Shown: positions 8,882-17,889, counted from the first letter of the stretch. The stretch is 44,221 bases of DNA from an uncultured Ruminococcus sp. (GCA_947345935.1 CAMZZN010000018.1:1-44221), one strand, 5' to 3'. The notes: generated by a model not told the origin, from the sequence alone. Numbers and translations are program-made.

Positions 8882-10690
8882 ATGAACAAGGATAAAAACA
8901 AGGAAAATAAAAAAGTAAAAACAAATCCCAGTCAGAAGTCGGGATTCTGCAAGAAGAATGAACTGACAATGCTTCTTATCAGTCTGGCATTCAGCTTCAC
9001 GCTGTTTTTCTTTGCGCCGCTTGACGTATTCATAGGCAATCAGAAAGACTTTATAGTAGGCTTCGGGCGTGTGTTTCCGCCTATGCTGATAACGGCGGCA
9101 GTCGCTGCCGCAGCGCTTTTCATCTTCCAGAACTTGATGCTTCTGATACATGAAATTGCATATATCATATTCTCAAGGTTCGTTTTCGGACTTCTTCTGG
9201 CAGGTTATGTGCAGATGCTTTTCCTTAACGGAAAAATGACTTCGTTTACCGGAGACGCATATCATTATACGGACAACAAGGTGACAACGATACTGAATAT
9301 GGCGCTTTTTGCTGTTCTTACGTTACTGCCGGTATTTCTGAGCCTTATGGCAAGATACAAGCCGGAAAGCAGATTTCTCAATTTTTCCGGCGGAAAGCTT
9401 TTGCCATATATGTGCGCCCTTTTCTTTCTTATGCAGCTTGCAGGCACGGGAACATCAATTATTTCTGCCGATTTCGGAAAGTATAAGAAGAATTATACTT
9501 CTTATCTTTCTTACGAGCCGGCTATGTCGCTTTCAAAGGATGAAAACATTGTGGTGTTCCTGGTTGACAGAATGGACGGCGACTGGATGGATGAAGCGGT
9601 TGAACGTTATCCGGAATTAAAGGAGAAGTTCGAGGGCTTTACCTATTATCGTAATAATATATCTCATAATACGCAGACTTTCCCGTCTGTTCCGCAGATG
9701 CTCACAAACTATATGTATGAAGGTACGGAATGGGCTGATTATGTCAGCAAGGCATGGGACGGTGACACTGTACCGAAAAACCTCAAGGAAAACGGATATA
9801 ATGTAAATCTTCTTATAGATAACCTTACCACGTACAGCAGCGTTGCACAGCTTAAGGAGCAATGCGATAATATCCGTCAGTGCAGCGAGGATAATATCGA
9901 CTACAATTATACGGGCAAGGGCGGAATCGTGCCCTCTATGACAAGGATCTCGCTCGCCAAACTTTCTCCATACGCACTAAAAAGTCTTTATACGGTAGGT
10001 ATGGGTGCAAATCTATCATCTGACTTTATAAAATATAAAAAAGTCATGGATGATCGTATGCCTATGGCGACAGATGTTGAATCCGATCTTAGGTATAATG
10101 ACTACATAAGAAATCATTCGTTCAATGCCGACAGTGAGAAGAAAGTATTTACGTATACTCACCTCAACGGAGCGCATAACCGTTCCGACAGACTGGTCGC
10201 TCTTTTTGATGAGACCGGAACAGAACCGATAGAGAGAGTAGAAACTCTCAGGGGAGATCTGGAGATAGTGTTCTACTATATGGAACAGATGAAAAAACTG
10301 GGGGTATACGATAATTCTACGATAATAGTTCTCGGAGACCATGGCAGACCGCCTGTTGAGATCGAGGCGGAGAGAGACAAGTATCTCAGCAGCCCGATCA
10401 TGACTTCTCTTCTGGTCAAGCCTAAAAATGCAGACGGCGTTCCCATGAAGACTGACAGCGACGCCGAACTTACAAACGATTTCTTTCCGGCAAGCGTTCT
10501 GGAATATGCCGGCATAGACCATGATAAATTTGGTTATTCCTACAATGATGTCATAACTCAGGAGCTTCATCCGGTTCGCTATCTGCAAACGTATGATTTC
10601 AAGGGATACGGTCGTCTTGAAGCCAAGACGCTTTATAAGATAACAGGAAACGCAAGAGATTTTGAAAACTGGAAACCGGATGAAAAATAA
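8882..10690 (+). CDS. LtaS-like membrane sulfatase-fold transferase
   Basis: The 602 residues have a lipoteichoic-acid-synthase-like layout: a short basic cytoplasmic tail, about five membrane segments (roughly 27-47, 60-82, 92-114, 136-155 and 173-193) and an extracellular alkaline-phosphatase/sulfatase-fold domain (about 220-560). The metal-site motif FLVDRMDG (Asp229), a Thr-rich HNTQTFPSVP segment where the catalytic Thr is expected, and the VLGDHGRPP motif are present. Relatives transfer glycerol phosphate or phosphoethanolamine to surface glycans, or hydrolyse such groups. The downstream CDP-glycerol transferase fusion favours teichoic-acid-like glycerophosphate chemistry. Spacing of 15 bp to the next gene indicates an operon. 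An AGGGGGA site supports the start. Confidence 0.75.
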   Translation: MNKDKNKENKKVKTNPSQKSGFCKKNELTMLLISLAFSFTLFFFAPLDVFIGNQKDFIVGFGRVFPPMLITAAVAAAALFIFQNLMLLIHEIAYIIFSRFVFGLLLAGYVQMLFLNGKMTSFTGDAYHYTDNKVTTILNMALFAVLTLLPVFLSLMARYKPESRFLNFSGGKLLPYMCALFFLMQLAGTGTSIISADFGKYKKNYTSYLSYEPAMSLSKDENIVVFLVDRMDGDWMDEAVERYPELKEKFEGFTYYRNNISHNTQTFPSVPQMLTNYMYEGTEWADYVSKAWDGDTVPKNLKENGYNVNLLIDNLTTYSSVAQLKEQCDNIRQCSEDNIDYNYTGKGGIVPSMTRISLAKLSPYALKSLYTVGMGANLSSDFIKYKKVMDDRMPMATDVESDLRYNDYIRNHSFNADSEKKVFTYTHLNGAHNRSDRLVALFDETGTEPIERVETLRGDLEIVFYYMEQMKKLGVYDNSTIIVLGDHGRPPVEIEAERDKYLSSPIMTSLLVKPKNADGVPMKTDSDAELTNDFFPASVLEYAGIDHDKFGYSYNDVITQELHPVRYLQTYDFKGYGRLEAKTLYKITGNARDFENWKPDEK

Positions 10691-10705
10691 GAAAGGAAAG
10701 ATATT

Positions 10706-10957
10706 ATGTTTAATCAGACAGCAGCAATGTATATAGACCCTGCTACTACAAGTCTTATCATTCAGATTGCGGCAGGCGTACTCATTGCCGTAGGTACGTT
10801 TCTGGGTATCTTCTGGAGTAAGATCAGAAGAGCCTTTAAAAAAAACAAGAACGAAGAGGCTGAATCTATTGACGCAGCCGAGATCAATGCGCTTCATGAC
10901 GGAGAAAAGGACGTTATAACCGCTGATGATCTTCTTGCAGACGATGATGAAAAGTAA
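10706..10957 (+). CDS. Small single-pass membrane protein
   Basis: An 83-residue protein with one membrane segment (about 15-38), a short basic stretch (KIRRAFKKNK) and a strongly acidic tail ending DDLLADDDEK. No domain is recognised. Its position 15 bp after the sulfatase-fold gene and 18 bp before the YidC-transferase fusion suggests a small subunit of the same envelope system, perhaps a scaffold. An AAAGGAAAG site supports translation. Confidence 0.7.
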   Translation: MFNQTAAMYIDPATTSLIIQIAAGVLIAVGTFLGIFWSKIRRAFKKNKNEEAESIDAAEINALHDGEKDVITADDLLADDDEK

Positions 10958-10975
10958 TTTCCGGGGATCATACAT

Positions 10976-12994
10976 ATGGCTGTATTAGGTACAATTCTCG
11001 GATGGGTAATGAGTCTGATCTATGATCTGATTCATAATTATGGTTTGAGTATCATCGTGTTTACCCTTTTTACAAAGGTACTGCTTTTTCCTGTAAGCCT
11101 TCTGACACAGAAGAACTCAATTAACATGGTAAGGCTCATGCCGGAGGAAAACGCTCTTAAGATCAAATACATCGACGACAAAGATAAGCTGGCTGACGAG
11201 CGTCTGGCGCTGTATAAAAAACATAAGTATCATCCGATACTCGGTTCAGTGCCTCTGCTTATCCAGATTCCTCTCGTACTTGGACTTGTTTATGTTATTT
11301 ACCGTCCGCTTTCATATGTTCTTCAGATTGACGGCAGCGTTATTGAGGGCATGAGGGACTGGTTCGTTCATGCTCCCGGAAGTTTCAACAATGAGGACAG
11401 CAGCTATCAGGTGGAGATAATCAGAAAAATAAAATCCGGTATTTTGCCGGATGGCAATGAGTTCGGCGGAGTATTTTCCGAAATAAAGGCTCTTGATATG
11501 CATTTTCTGGGCATAGACCTCAGTATAACTCCTTCATTCAAAAGGGACTACATACTTCTGCTGATACCGCTGCTTTCAGGACTTAGCGCATGGCTTCTGT
11601 GTGTTGTACAAAATAAAATTAATATTTTACAGATGGCTCAGGGAAATGCAAATAAAATCCTTACCACGCTGTTTATGGTGGCGTTTTCTGCATACTTTGC
11701 ATTTCTTGTTCCGGCAGGCGTGGGGCTGTACTGGATATTCGGCAATATTTTCGCCATTCCGTCCATGTTTCTTACCAATCTGTGTATGCCGCCAAAGAAG
11801 TATATCGACTATGATTATCTCAACAAGATGAAAGAACAGCGCATTGAAAAAGAGCGTATTCACAAACTTCACGGCGCAAGAGAAAAGGAAGATTATAAAA
11901 AATTTTTTGCAAATGAAAAGATGCAGCTTGTGTTCTATTCGGAACAAAGCGGATTTTTTAAGTATTATGCCGGAATGATCGACTATATCTGCAATCATTC
12001 CGATATAACTATACACTATGTTACGAGCGATCCGGACGATGCTGTTTTCAACGATCCAAGGGAACAGATAAAGCCTTACTATATCGCATCTGACAAGTAC
12101 CTTATTCCGCTCTTTATGCGTCTTGACTGCCGGATATGCGTCATGACGACGCCTGATCTGGAAAAATATCATCTCAAGCGTTCGAGAGTAAACAAGAAGA
12201 TCGAATACATATACGCTTTCCATGGTATGGGAAGCACGGCTCTTACTTTGCGAAAGGGCGCTCTGGATTGGTATGATACGGTCTTTGCCGTTGGCGCTGA
12301 CTGTGTCAGTGAGATACGAGACGCCGAAGAACTGTACAAAACCCCGAAAAAGCGTCTTGTTGAGACGGGATATCCGCTTATTGACGAAATGATAGAAAAG
12401 TATGAAAGCACAGATCATACCGAGAACGAGATCCCCAGGATTCTTATCGCTCCGTCATGGCAGCCCGATAATATCATTGATTCCTGCATAGACGAGATAC
12501 TTGATTCGCTGGCTGCGACTGATTATGAGATCATTGTCCGTCCTCACCCGCAGCAGGTGCGCCATGAGCCGGAGAAGTTCGAGGTCATGAAGGAAAAGTA
12601 CGAGAAATTTGCAAATATCGAGATACAGACCGATTTTTCGTCAAATAATCCTATCATGGAATCTGATATCCTTATTACTGACTGGTCTGATATTTCCTGG
12701 GAATTTGCCTTTGTCACCAAACGTCCCGTACTCTTTATAAATACTCCGATGAAAGTGATGAATCAGGAATGGGAAAAGATAAAGACAAGACCGATAAACA
12801 TTACGCTCAGGGATGTTATCGGAGTTTCACTGGAGCCTGATGCACTTGGCGATATAGGTGAAACAGTTGGCAGAATGCTGTCTGAAAAGGAGCAGTATCG
12901 TGATATCATCACAAAAACTTTTCATGAGCACGTATTTAACGTCGGCAAGAGCCGTCAGCTCTGCGGAAAGTATATTGTGAAAAGTCTTACATAA
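10976..12994 (+). CDS. YidC/Oxa1 insertase fused to CDP-glycerol glycerophosphotransferase
   Basis: A 672-residue two-domain protein. Residues 1-270 resemble YidC/Oxa1. They include the first core segment with a lysine (TKVLLFPVSLL, about Lys34) where the insertase groove normally carries Arg, the charged hairpin LYKKHKYHPILG and the PLLIQIPLVLGLVYVIY segment, then three further membrane segments ending VPAGVGLYWIFGN. Residues about 300-660 match the TagB/TagF family (PF04464): the AFHGMGS motif, VETGYPLIDE, RPHPQQ and the ESDILITDWSDISWEF block. That family transfers glycerol phosphate from CDP-glycerol in teichoic acid synthesis. The reading frame is continuous, so this is a true fusion. 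The active side is presumably cytoplasmic. Whether the YidC half still inserts proteins or only anchors the enzyme is unknown. Confidence 0.88.
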   Translation: MAVLGTILGWVMSLIYDLIHNYGLSIIVFTLFTKVLLFPVSLLTQKNSINMVRLMPEENALKIKYIDDKDKLADERLALYKKHKYHPILGSVPLLIQIPLVLGLVYVIYRPLSYVLQIDGSVIEGMRDWFVHAPGSFNNEDSSYQVEIIRKIKSGILPDGNEFGGVFSEIKALDMHFLGIDLSITPSFKRDYILLLIPLLSGLSAWLLCVVQNKINILQMAQGNANKILTTLFMVAFSAYFAFLVPAGVGLYWIFGNIFAIPSMFLTNLCMPPKKYIDYDYLNKMKEQRIEKERIHKLHGAREKEDYKKFFANEKMQLVFYSEQSGFFKYYAGMIDYICNHSDITIHYVTSDPDDAVFNDPREQIKPYYIASDKYLIPLFMRLDCRICVMTTPDLEKYHLKRSRVNKKIEYIYAFHGMGSTALTLRKGALDWYDTVFAVGADCVSEIRDAEELYKTPKKRLVETGYPLIDEMIEKYESTDHTENEIPRILIAPSWQPDNIIDSCIDEILDSLAATDYEIIVRPHPQQVRHEPEKFEVMKEKYEKFANIEIQTDFSSNNPIMESDILITDWSDISWEFAFVTKRPVLFINTPMKVMNQEWEKIKTRPINITLRDVIGVSLEPDALGDIGETVGRMLSEKEQYRDIITKTFHEHVFNVGKSRQLCGKYIVKSLT

Positions 12995-12998
12995 TATT

Positions 12999-13025
12999 AA
13001 AGGACGTCCATCAGGGCGTCCTTTT
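12999..13025. terminator. Terminator after the YidC-transferase fusion
   Basis: AAAGGACG and CGTCCTTT flank a ten-base loop, followed by T-rich sequence, between convergent genes. Confidence 0.8.
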
Positions 13026-13052
13026 GTTGTATTATATTTATTTAATGTATAT

Positions 13053-13706
13053 TTATTTTTTATTATCTTCCTTTACAGGAACGGATATCATTTTTGCTCT
13101 GATAAGAGCGAAACCTACAGCGCCTGCCACGATCGTTGCAGCAATCATTTCACAGACTGCGTTAAGGCTGATCGACGTAAGGATATAAATGATCGCCGAT
13201 TTTACATTGCCGTTTTCGTCAGTCATGTACTTTTCAGCGAATCCGGCGTTATTGCCGAAAAGCAGTACCAGTGCGCTCATGAAAAAAATAGTATTCAGCA
13301 GAGCGGTGCAGAATCCGGTTATAAAACAGGATATTTTTGCGTTGGAAATTTTAGAGACGATTCTGAAAATACATCCTGCAAGGAATCCGTCGAGAACTCT
13401 TGGTACAAAACGCTGGATGAATGTGCAGAACGGGCTGATCTCAAAAGTAAATATGCCCATTGTGCTTGGAATGCCGATGCCGATACACTGTAAAAAGCTG
13501 AAAAGTCCAAAAACAGCTCCCATGGCAGCGCCGCCTATGGGGCCGAGGGCGATTGCAGCTATCGCAACAGGTATCACATTAAGGGTGATAACGAGAGGAC
13601 CAATGGGAATAGAGCCTATCGGCGTGCACGAAAATACTCCGATGATCGCCGTCAGCAGACCCATCAGTACCAGTGATCTGGTAGAGATCTTTGCTTTTTC
13701 TTTCAT
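13053..13706 (-). CDS. ECF transporter S component
   Basis: A 217-residue, strongly hydrophobic protein with about six membrane segments. It resembles substrate-binding (S) subunits of energy-coupling factor vitamin transporters: the N-terminal LVLMGLLTAIIGVFS helix, the PIGPLVITLNVIPVAIAAI segment and the GPIGGAAMGAVFGLFSF glycine-rich helix. The substrate cannot be told from sequence; the N-terminal half recalls pantothenate- or folate-type S components. No EcfA/EcfT genes lie nearby, so it would be a group II S component using a shared module. A GGAGG site supports the start. Confidence 0.8.
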   Translation of the reverse strand: MKEKAKISTRSLVLMGLLTAIIGVFSCTPIGSIPIGPLVITLNVIPVAIAAIALGPIGGAAMGAVFGLFSFLQCIGIGIPSTMGIFTFEISPFCTFIQRFVPRVLDGFLAGCIFRIVSKISNAKISCFITGFCTALLNTIFFMSALVLLFGNNAGFAEKYMTDENGNVKSAIIYILTSISLNAVCEMIAATIVAGAVGFALIRAKMISVPVKEDNKK

Positions 13707-13731
13707 ATTAAATTTTCCTCCTTGTTACTAT

Positions 13732-13744
13732 TCCTCATTGAGGA
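13732..13744. promoter_or_regulatory. Perfect inverted repeat between promoter and start of the ECF S gene
   Basis: TCCTCA-T-TGAGGA lies about 11-23 bases downstream of the inferred transcription start on the minus strand. It could be an operator; it has no riboswitch-like size or T-run. Confidence 0.35.
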
Positions 13745-13761
13745 TATAATACAACATAACT

Positions 13762-13790
13762 ATGATATCACATTTTTCACCAGATGTAAA
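13762..13790 (-). promoter_or_regulatory. Promoter of the ECF S-component gene
   Basis: On the minus strand TTTACA (13790-13785), 17-bp spacer and TATCAT (13767-13762). Confidence 0.65.
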
Positions 13791-13948
13791 GTCTTTTCTG
13801 AAATTTTTTGTAAATTATCGTGCGGATCGGGCGCAAAATATTAAAATGATGTTAACAGCGTATATTATTACATATATTTATTAAAAATCAATGTGCAAAA
13901 TCACCAAAAACACAGTCTTAATTTCTCTGTTGAATTGTTCTGAAAGTA

Positions 13949-13977
13949 TTGAAATTATTATTTCATTGTGATATAAT
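13949..13977 (+). promoter_or_regulatory. Promoter of the large surface protein gene
   Basis: TTGAAA (13949-13954), 17-bp spacer and TATAAT (13972-13977). The leader that follows holds a perfect hairpin TTCTGCGT-AC-ACGCAGAA near 14001-14020. The rest of the intergenic stretch between 13791 and 13948 is AT-rich and shows nothing else I can identify. Confidence 0.7.
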
Positions 13978-14066
13978 GATATTGCAAAATTTGTTAGGCT
14001 CTTTCTGCGTACACGCAGAACGGGTCTGAAATTTTGAGAAAATATAAATGAAAGGATGGAAAACCA

Positions 14067-17000
14067 ATGAAAAAATCATGGGGAAAGCGGCTTCTAAGCG
14101 GCATTACCTCTGCGGCTCTGGCTGTTTCTTATATGATCCCGTCAGGGTTGCAGCTTGGCGTTGGATTGGTAGCTGATGCCGGCGAATCACTGGGCGGCGG
14201 TTCTGCTGTTGACGATGTTACGCTGCTTGTGGGAAAACAGCCTGTAAATCCGGACGGTGTGCCGTATGATAAGGCGTTTTCAAGTGTTGACGAAGCAATA
14301 AGCCAGTACGATAAGGATTATGCACTTGGTATCGCATCGCAGTTCTGCTTGTTCCTGCAAGGTGATTTTACTCCGACAAACAGCGACTCTGAAGGTCGTG
14401 TAGCCATAGGCGGTAAACTGGACTTTGCTGTGGCTAATAAAGATTGGAGATACGCCATAGGACGAGGAGATTTCCAGAATAAAACAACTTTGCCGGACGC
14501 TATCAATAACGGCAATTCTGGTTATGCTTACCTTATCTGGGACGGCGCAGCTGAACAGCCAATGTATGGTGTAAATATTACTCCGACATGTTGGATTGAA
14601 GGTACGAACGTCGTAGATAACGACTGGAGAATGGTCGTTCAGAACGACGCCGGAGCAGAGTATATCAAAAGCGACGCCGGTTCAGACATCGGTGAAAATC
14701 CGGAAGATAAAAGATATTCTACAAATTTAGACCGTGTATATCAGGCTAAGCTTTTTGATTTCAGTGAGCAATTCAATAAATTGAAAGACCGGTCGAATTC
14801 TCTTGGCAAATTAGCTGAGAGCAGCGGCGTAAGTGCGTCATGGAACGAGAATACGCTTCTCTGTAAATATGACGGAACCGATTCTGTAGTATATTTCAAC
14901 GTTAACGAGTGGAATCCGAACGTCAACGAAATAGTTTTTGACGTTCCGGACGGTACATATGTTGTTGTAAACTGTAATGACGCCAATATCACTATAGGCG
15001 CTAATAACGATGATAACCAGATAAAAACAACATATGCAGGAAAAAGAATCGATAAACTGGGTGCGGATGGAAAAAATAACAATCCTGATTCGGATAAGAT
15101 TCTTTATAATTTCCCTAAAGCTTCAGAAGTAAACTACAGCGCTTGCTTTAACGGTACGATTTTAGCGCCGTCAGCGGCTTTCAAGAGTACTACATCTGCT
15201 AATGGAGGCAATCCGCATCTTTCGGGCGCTCTGATTGCAGCAACTGCCGATGGTCCTGCTGAATTTGGTTACAGACCGTTCAGAGCTCCTATTTCACTGC
15301 TTGGTATGGAGTCGGCTTACACAATTGACCTGACAAAGGTTATCACAGGCACTGAAACTCCTCTTGCAGGTGCGGAATTCACTCTTACCCCTGCCGAGGG
15401 TTCTGACGGTGTTGAAGTGACAGGAATCACTGACGCTGACGGCAAGCTCATACTTGACATCCAGCCCGGCAGATATACCCTTAAAGAGACAAATGCTCCT
15501 GAAGGTTACGAGATCGATGACAGACAGGCGTATTATATTGAAGTCACTGAAAGCGATAAAAAGGATTATAAAATCCCTACAGGTGAATATAAAAAAGAAC
15601 CAATTATTTACAAAGTTGGTGAAGATATTACCCAGGAAACAATTGACGCAAATCCGGAGAAATATACTCCTGCCGAATCTGCCAAGTACAGATATGAGTA
15701 TACTTTAAAGTACAGCGATGATGGTGAAACTCTGAAACAGATGGCTTGGAACACAGGCAGCGCTCCGGGAATAACCATTGAAAAGCTTATCTTAAAGTAT
15801 GCCGGCGTCAAAATGGACGTTTATACTTTGGGTCAGGACGGTTTTGAACTTACCGAAGAAAACAAAGCTCAGTATACTCCGGCTGAAGAACCCAAAACTC
15901 AGTATACATACACACTTGATTATGATGCCAACGGCAAAAAGATTCAGCTGATGGCATGGGGCGGTGCAGACTCGCCATCTATTAATCTTGATAAACTGAT
16001 TCTGACATATGCAGACGGTACTGAGGGCGTAACAGAAAACGTAGCGTTTCCTCATGGAGGATCATATTGGAATGAATTTTCTGTTGATTCTTTTGGAATT
16101 AGTACTGATAATGTTACTAAGATTACTTTTGTAATGAGCGGCGACGTTGATGCAAATGCTGACAAGCTTAGAATCATAATAAGAGAAGATTCGAGCGAAA
16201 ACAATACAATTGATAAAAATTTTTACGAAGATAAAAATAATTGGAGCAACGCTCAGGTCGATCCACAGAAATACTACAAACTCTGGGACGATGCAGCTTC
16301 CGCAGATAACGGTAAGGTTCAGGCAGCAGTACCAGGCACCGACGTAATCGTTGAAGCGTCTGAACTTTCTTCAAATGCAGACAAGGTACTTGAAAACGTT
16401 AAGTGGGAGAAAAAAGGCGATAATTGGCACGAATTTAATCTTGACGGTCTTAATGATGAAGACAAAAAGGACGTTTCTGAGATAGTATTTGTCATGACAG
16501 GCGATGTTGAAGCAAATGCTGACAAACTCGCAGTTATGGTAAAGTCAGATTATAATGATGCTTTCTATAAGGTATCGGAAAAGTTTGATTTGTCCAAGGC
16601 AGAAAAGGAACAGATCCCTTATACAAAGTACTATAAGATATATGAGGGAGCCGCATCACAAAATCCGGGAGAACCTCAGAATAATTATTTTGAACTAGAA
16701 TCCGGACAAAAAGTTGAAGTAAATATGTCGCCTATTTATATTGAGCCGCAAGATATTGCTGACAAGGTAACAATTACAATTTACGACGATTCCAAATTTA
16801 GTGAAGTAACTGAGACAGCTACATATTCAACTCTTAATCCGACCAAGGTTTCGTATAATTTAGACGGTAAAATGGTTAATATTACCGTTGAAAATGTGGA
16901 AGGTAAGAATAAAGTAACTGATGTAAGATTGGTTGTTCCAGTTAAGGTGGAAAACGGTGAAGAGGGAGAAACAACCGACAAGGTAGAGTATAATCCTGAC

Positions 17001-17732
17001 GATTTTGAAGTTATTAGTAAACCTGACTCCACTACAGATTACTTTATCTCTTACAAAGATAAGTTACTTGACACCAAAGTTGATTTGATGCAGGACATTG
17101 ACACAGAATTGAAATTCAGCAATGCACCTGCGGATACGACAACGACGACTACGACAACAACATCTACGACTACAACCACCACAACGTCTACAACTACAAC
17201 ATCTACATCTACATCTACAACTACAACGTCTACAACAACTTCTACAACCACGTCTACGACTACAACTACGACTACTACAACAACTACAACCACCACTACA
17301 ACTACGACTACTACAACTACAACGACAACGACATCTACAACTACGACTACAACGTCAACTACTACAACAACAACTACGACTACTACAACAACGTCTACGA
17401 CTACAACAACTACAACCACCACCACAACTACTACAACTACTCTTGATGTTCTTGGAGACGGTTCAGACAGAACAAGGACTACTACAACGCCTGACGTTCT
17501 CGATAAGGATATCACTACAACCACGACGGCAGATGTCAATGGTGATGATTCCGAAAGAACCAAGACCACCACAACAAAGGCGCCTGCCAAGACAGCAACG
17601 ACAACGACAAACAAGAAACAGTCACCTCCTAAGACGGGCGTTAACGGCGTCGGAACTGCATTTACTATTACAGTTCTTGCAGCATCAGCAGCATTTATTT
17701 CACGTTCCAGAAAAAAGGAAGATGACGAATAA
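14067..17732 (+). CDS. Sortase-anchored choice-of-anchor-A surface protein
   Basis: A 1221-residue wall-anchored protein. A signal peptide (about 1-37) is followed by a choice-of-anchor-A-like domain (about 65-410; the DYALGIASQFCLFLQGDF and GRVAIGGKLDFA strands are typical). A SpaA/Cna-B-like prealbumin domain follows at about 417-505, with the PLAGAEFTL, GRYTLKETNAPEGY pattern. Residues 510-660 hold two related repeats, each with a YTPAE segment and an MAW segment. Two further related repeats end in SGDVDANADKL and TGDVEANADKL. A 102-residue Thr/Ser tract (1024-1125) is the wall-spanning linker. The C-terminus has PPKTG (1187-1191), a hydrophobic helix and a basic tail, a variant LPXTG sortase signal. 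No cohesin or dockerin is visible. Adhesion is the likely role; the ligand is unknown. Confidence 0.8.
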   Translation: MKKSWGKRLLSGITSAALAVSYMIPSGLQLGVGLVADAGESLGGGSAVDDVTLLVGKQPVNPDGVPYDKAFSSVDEAISQYDKDYALGIASQFCLFLQGDFTPTNSDSEGRVAIGGKLDFAVANKDWRYAIGRGDFQNKTTLPDAINNGNSGYAYLIWDGAAEQPMYGVNITPTCWIEGTNVVDNDWRMVVQNDAGAEYIKSDAGSDIGENPEDKRYSTNLDRVYQAKLFDFSEQFNKLKDRSNSLGKLAESSGVSASWNENTLLCKYDGTDSVVYFNVNEWNPNVNEIVFDVPDGTYVVVNCNDANITIGANNDDNQIKTTYAGKRIDKLGADGKNNNPDSDKILYNFPKASEVNYSACFNGTILAPSAAFKSTTSANGGNPHLSGALIAATADGPAEFGYRPFRAPISLLGMESAYTIDLTKVITGTETPLAGAEFTLTPAEGSDGVEVTGITDADGKLILDIQPGRYTLKETNAPEGYEIDDRQAYYIEVTESDKKDYKIPTGEYKKEPIIYKVGEDITQETIDANPEKYTPAESAKYRYEYTLKYSDDGETLKQMAWNTGSAPGITIEKLILKYAGVKMDVYTLGQDGFELTEENKAQYTPAEEPKTQYTYTLDYDANGKKIQLMAWGGADSPSINLDKLILTYADGTEGVTENVAFPHGGSYWNEFSVDSFGISTDNVTKITFVMSGDVDANADKLRIIIREDSSENNTIDKNFYEDKNNWSNAQVDPQKYYKLWDDAASADNGKVQAAVPGTDVIVEASELSSNADKVLENVKWEKKGDNWHEFNLDGLNDEDKKDVSEIVFVMTGDVEANADKLAVMVKSDYNDAFYKVSEKFDLSKAEKEQIPYTKYYKIYEGAASQNPGEPQNNYFELESGQKVEVNMSPIYIEPQDIADKVTITIYDDSKFSEVTETATYSTLNPTKVSYNLDGKMVNITVENVEGKNKVTDVRLVVPVKVENGEEGETTDKVEYNPDDFEVISKPDSTTDYFISYKDKLLDTKVDLMQDIDTELKFSNAPADTTTTTTTTTSTTTTTTTSTTTTSTSTSTTTTSTTTSTTTSTTTTTTTTTTTTTTTTTTTTTTTTTTSTTTTTTSTTTTTTTTTTTTSTTTTTTTTTTTTTTTLDVLGDGSDRTRTTTTPDVLDKDITTTTTADVNGDDSERTKTTTTKAPAKTATTTTNKKQSPPKTGVNGVGTAFTITVLAASAAFISRSRKKEDDE

Positions 17733-17741
17733 TTAAAAATT

Positions 17742-17774
17742 ATCCCTCCTGCCTGATGCAGGAGGGATTTTTTT
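17742..17774 (+). terminator. Terminator after the surface protein gene
   Basis: ATCCCTCCTGC and GCAGGAGGGAT form an 11-bp stem followed by T7. Confidence 0.9.
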
Positions 17775-17784
17775 GGGAAAGGGG

Positions 17785-17813
17785 TTGTAAAACTACGGAA
17801 AATCTGGTATAAT
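17785..17813 (+). promoter_or_regulatory. Promoter of corA
   Basis: TTGTAA (17785-17790), 17-bp spacer and TATAAT (17808-17813), giving a leader of about 127 nt before corA. Confidence 0.65.
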
Positions 17814-17843
17814 AATATTTGAAAAATAATTTGGAGGTGTACC

Positions 17844-17888
17844 ATGAGTTCTGACCCTTACGGGAGTTTAAAAATCAAATCCCTATAA
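17844..17888 (+). CDS. Possible 14-residue leader peptide upstream of corA
   Basis: A GGAGG site (17833-17837) sits six bases before an ATG opening a 14-codon frame, MSSDPYGSLKIKSL. It ends one base before a hairpin (17890-17923) that precedes the corA ribosome site. Its start region (17843-17850) can pair with 17898-17905 inside that hairpin loop. Enterobacterial mgtA and corA have regulatory leader peptides, so an analogous control is possible; there is no sequence similarity to claim. Confidence 0.4.
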   Translation: MSSDPYGSLKIKSL

Positions 17889-17889
17889 T

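Noticed and set aside
17138..17441. Microsatellite-like DNA as a CRISPR or mobile repeat
   Set aside because: The repeats are degenerate ACN codons in frame within a coding sequence, without unique spacers.
17122..17736. Gln/Leu-rich plus-strand frame over the same tract
   Set aside because: A frame-shifted reading of the ACN repeats; the main frame carries the signal peptide, domains and sorting signal. Similar Gln-rich frames at 34330-34659 and 39018-39284 are rejected for the same reason.
17051..17845. Long minus-strand frame rich in Val over the Thr/Ser tract of the surface protein
   Set aside because: It is the complement of ACN Thr codons (GTN/NGT), has no ribosome site and crosses a strong terminator. 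The same holds for minus-strand poly-Val frames over the scaB and scaE linkers.
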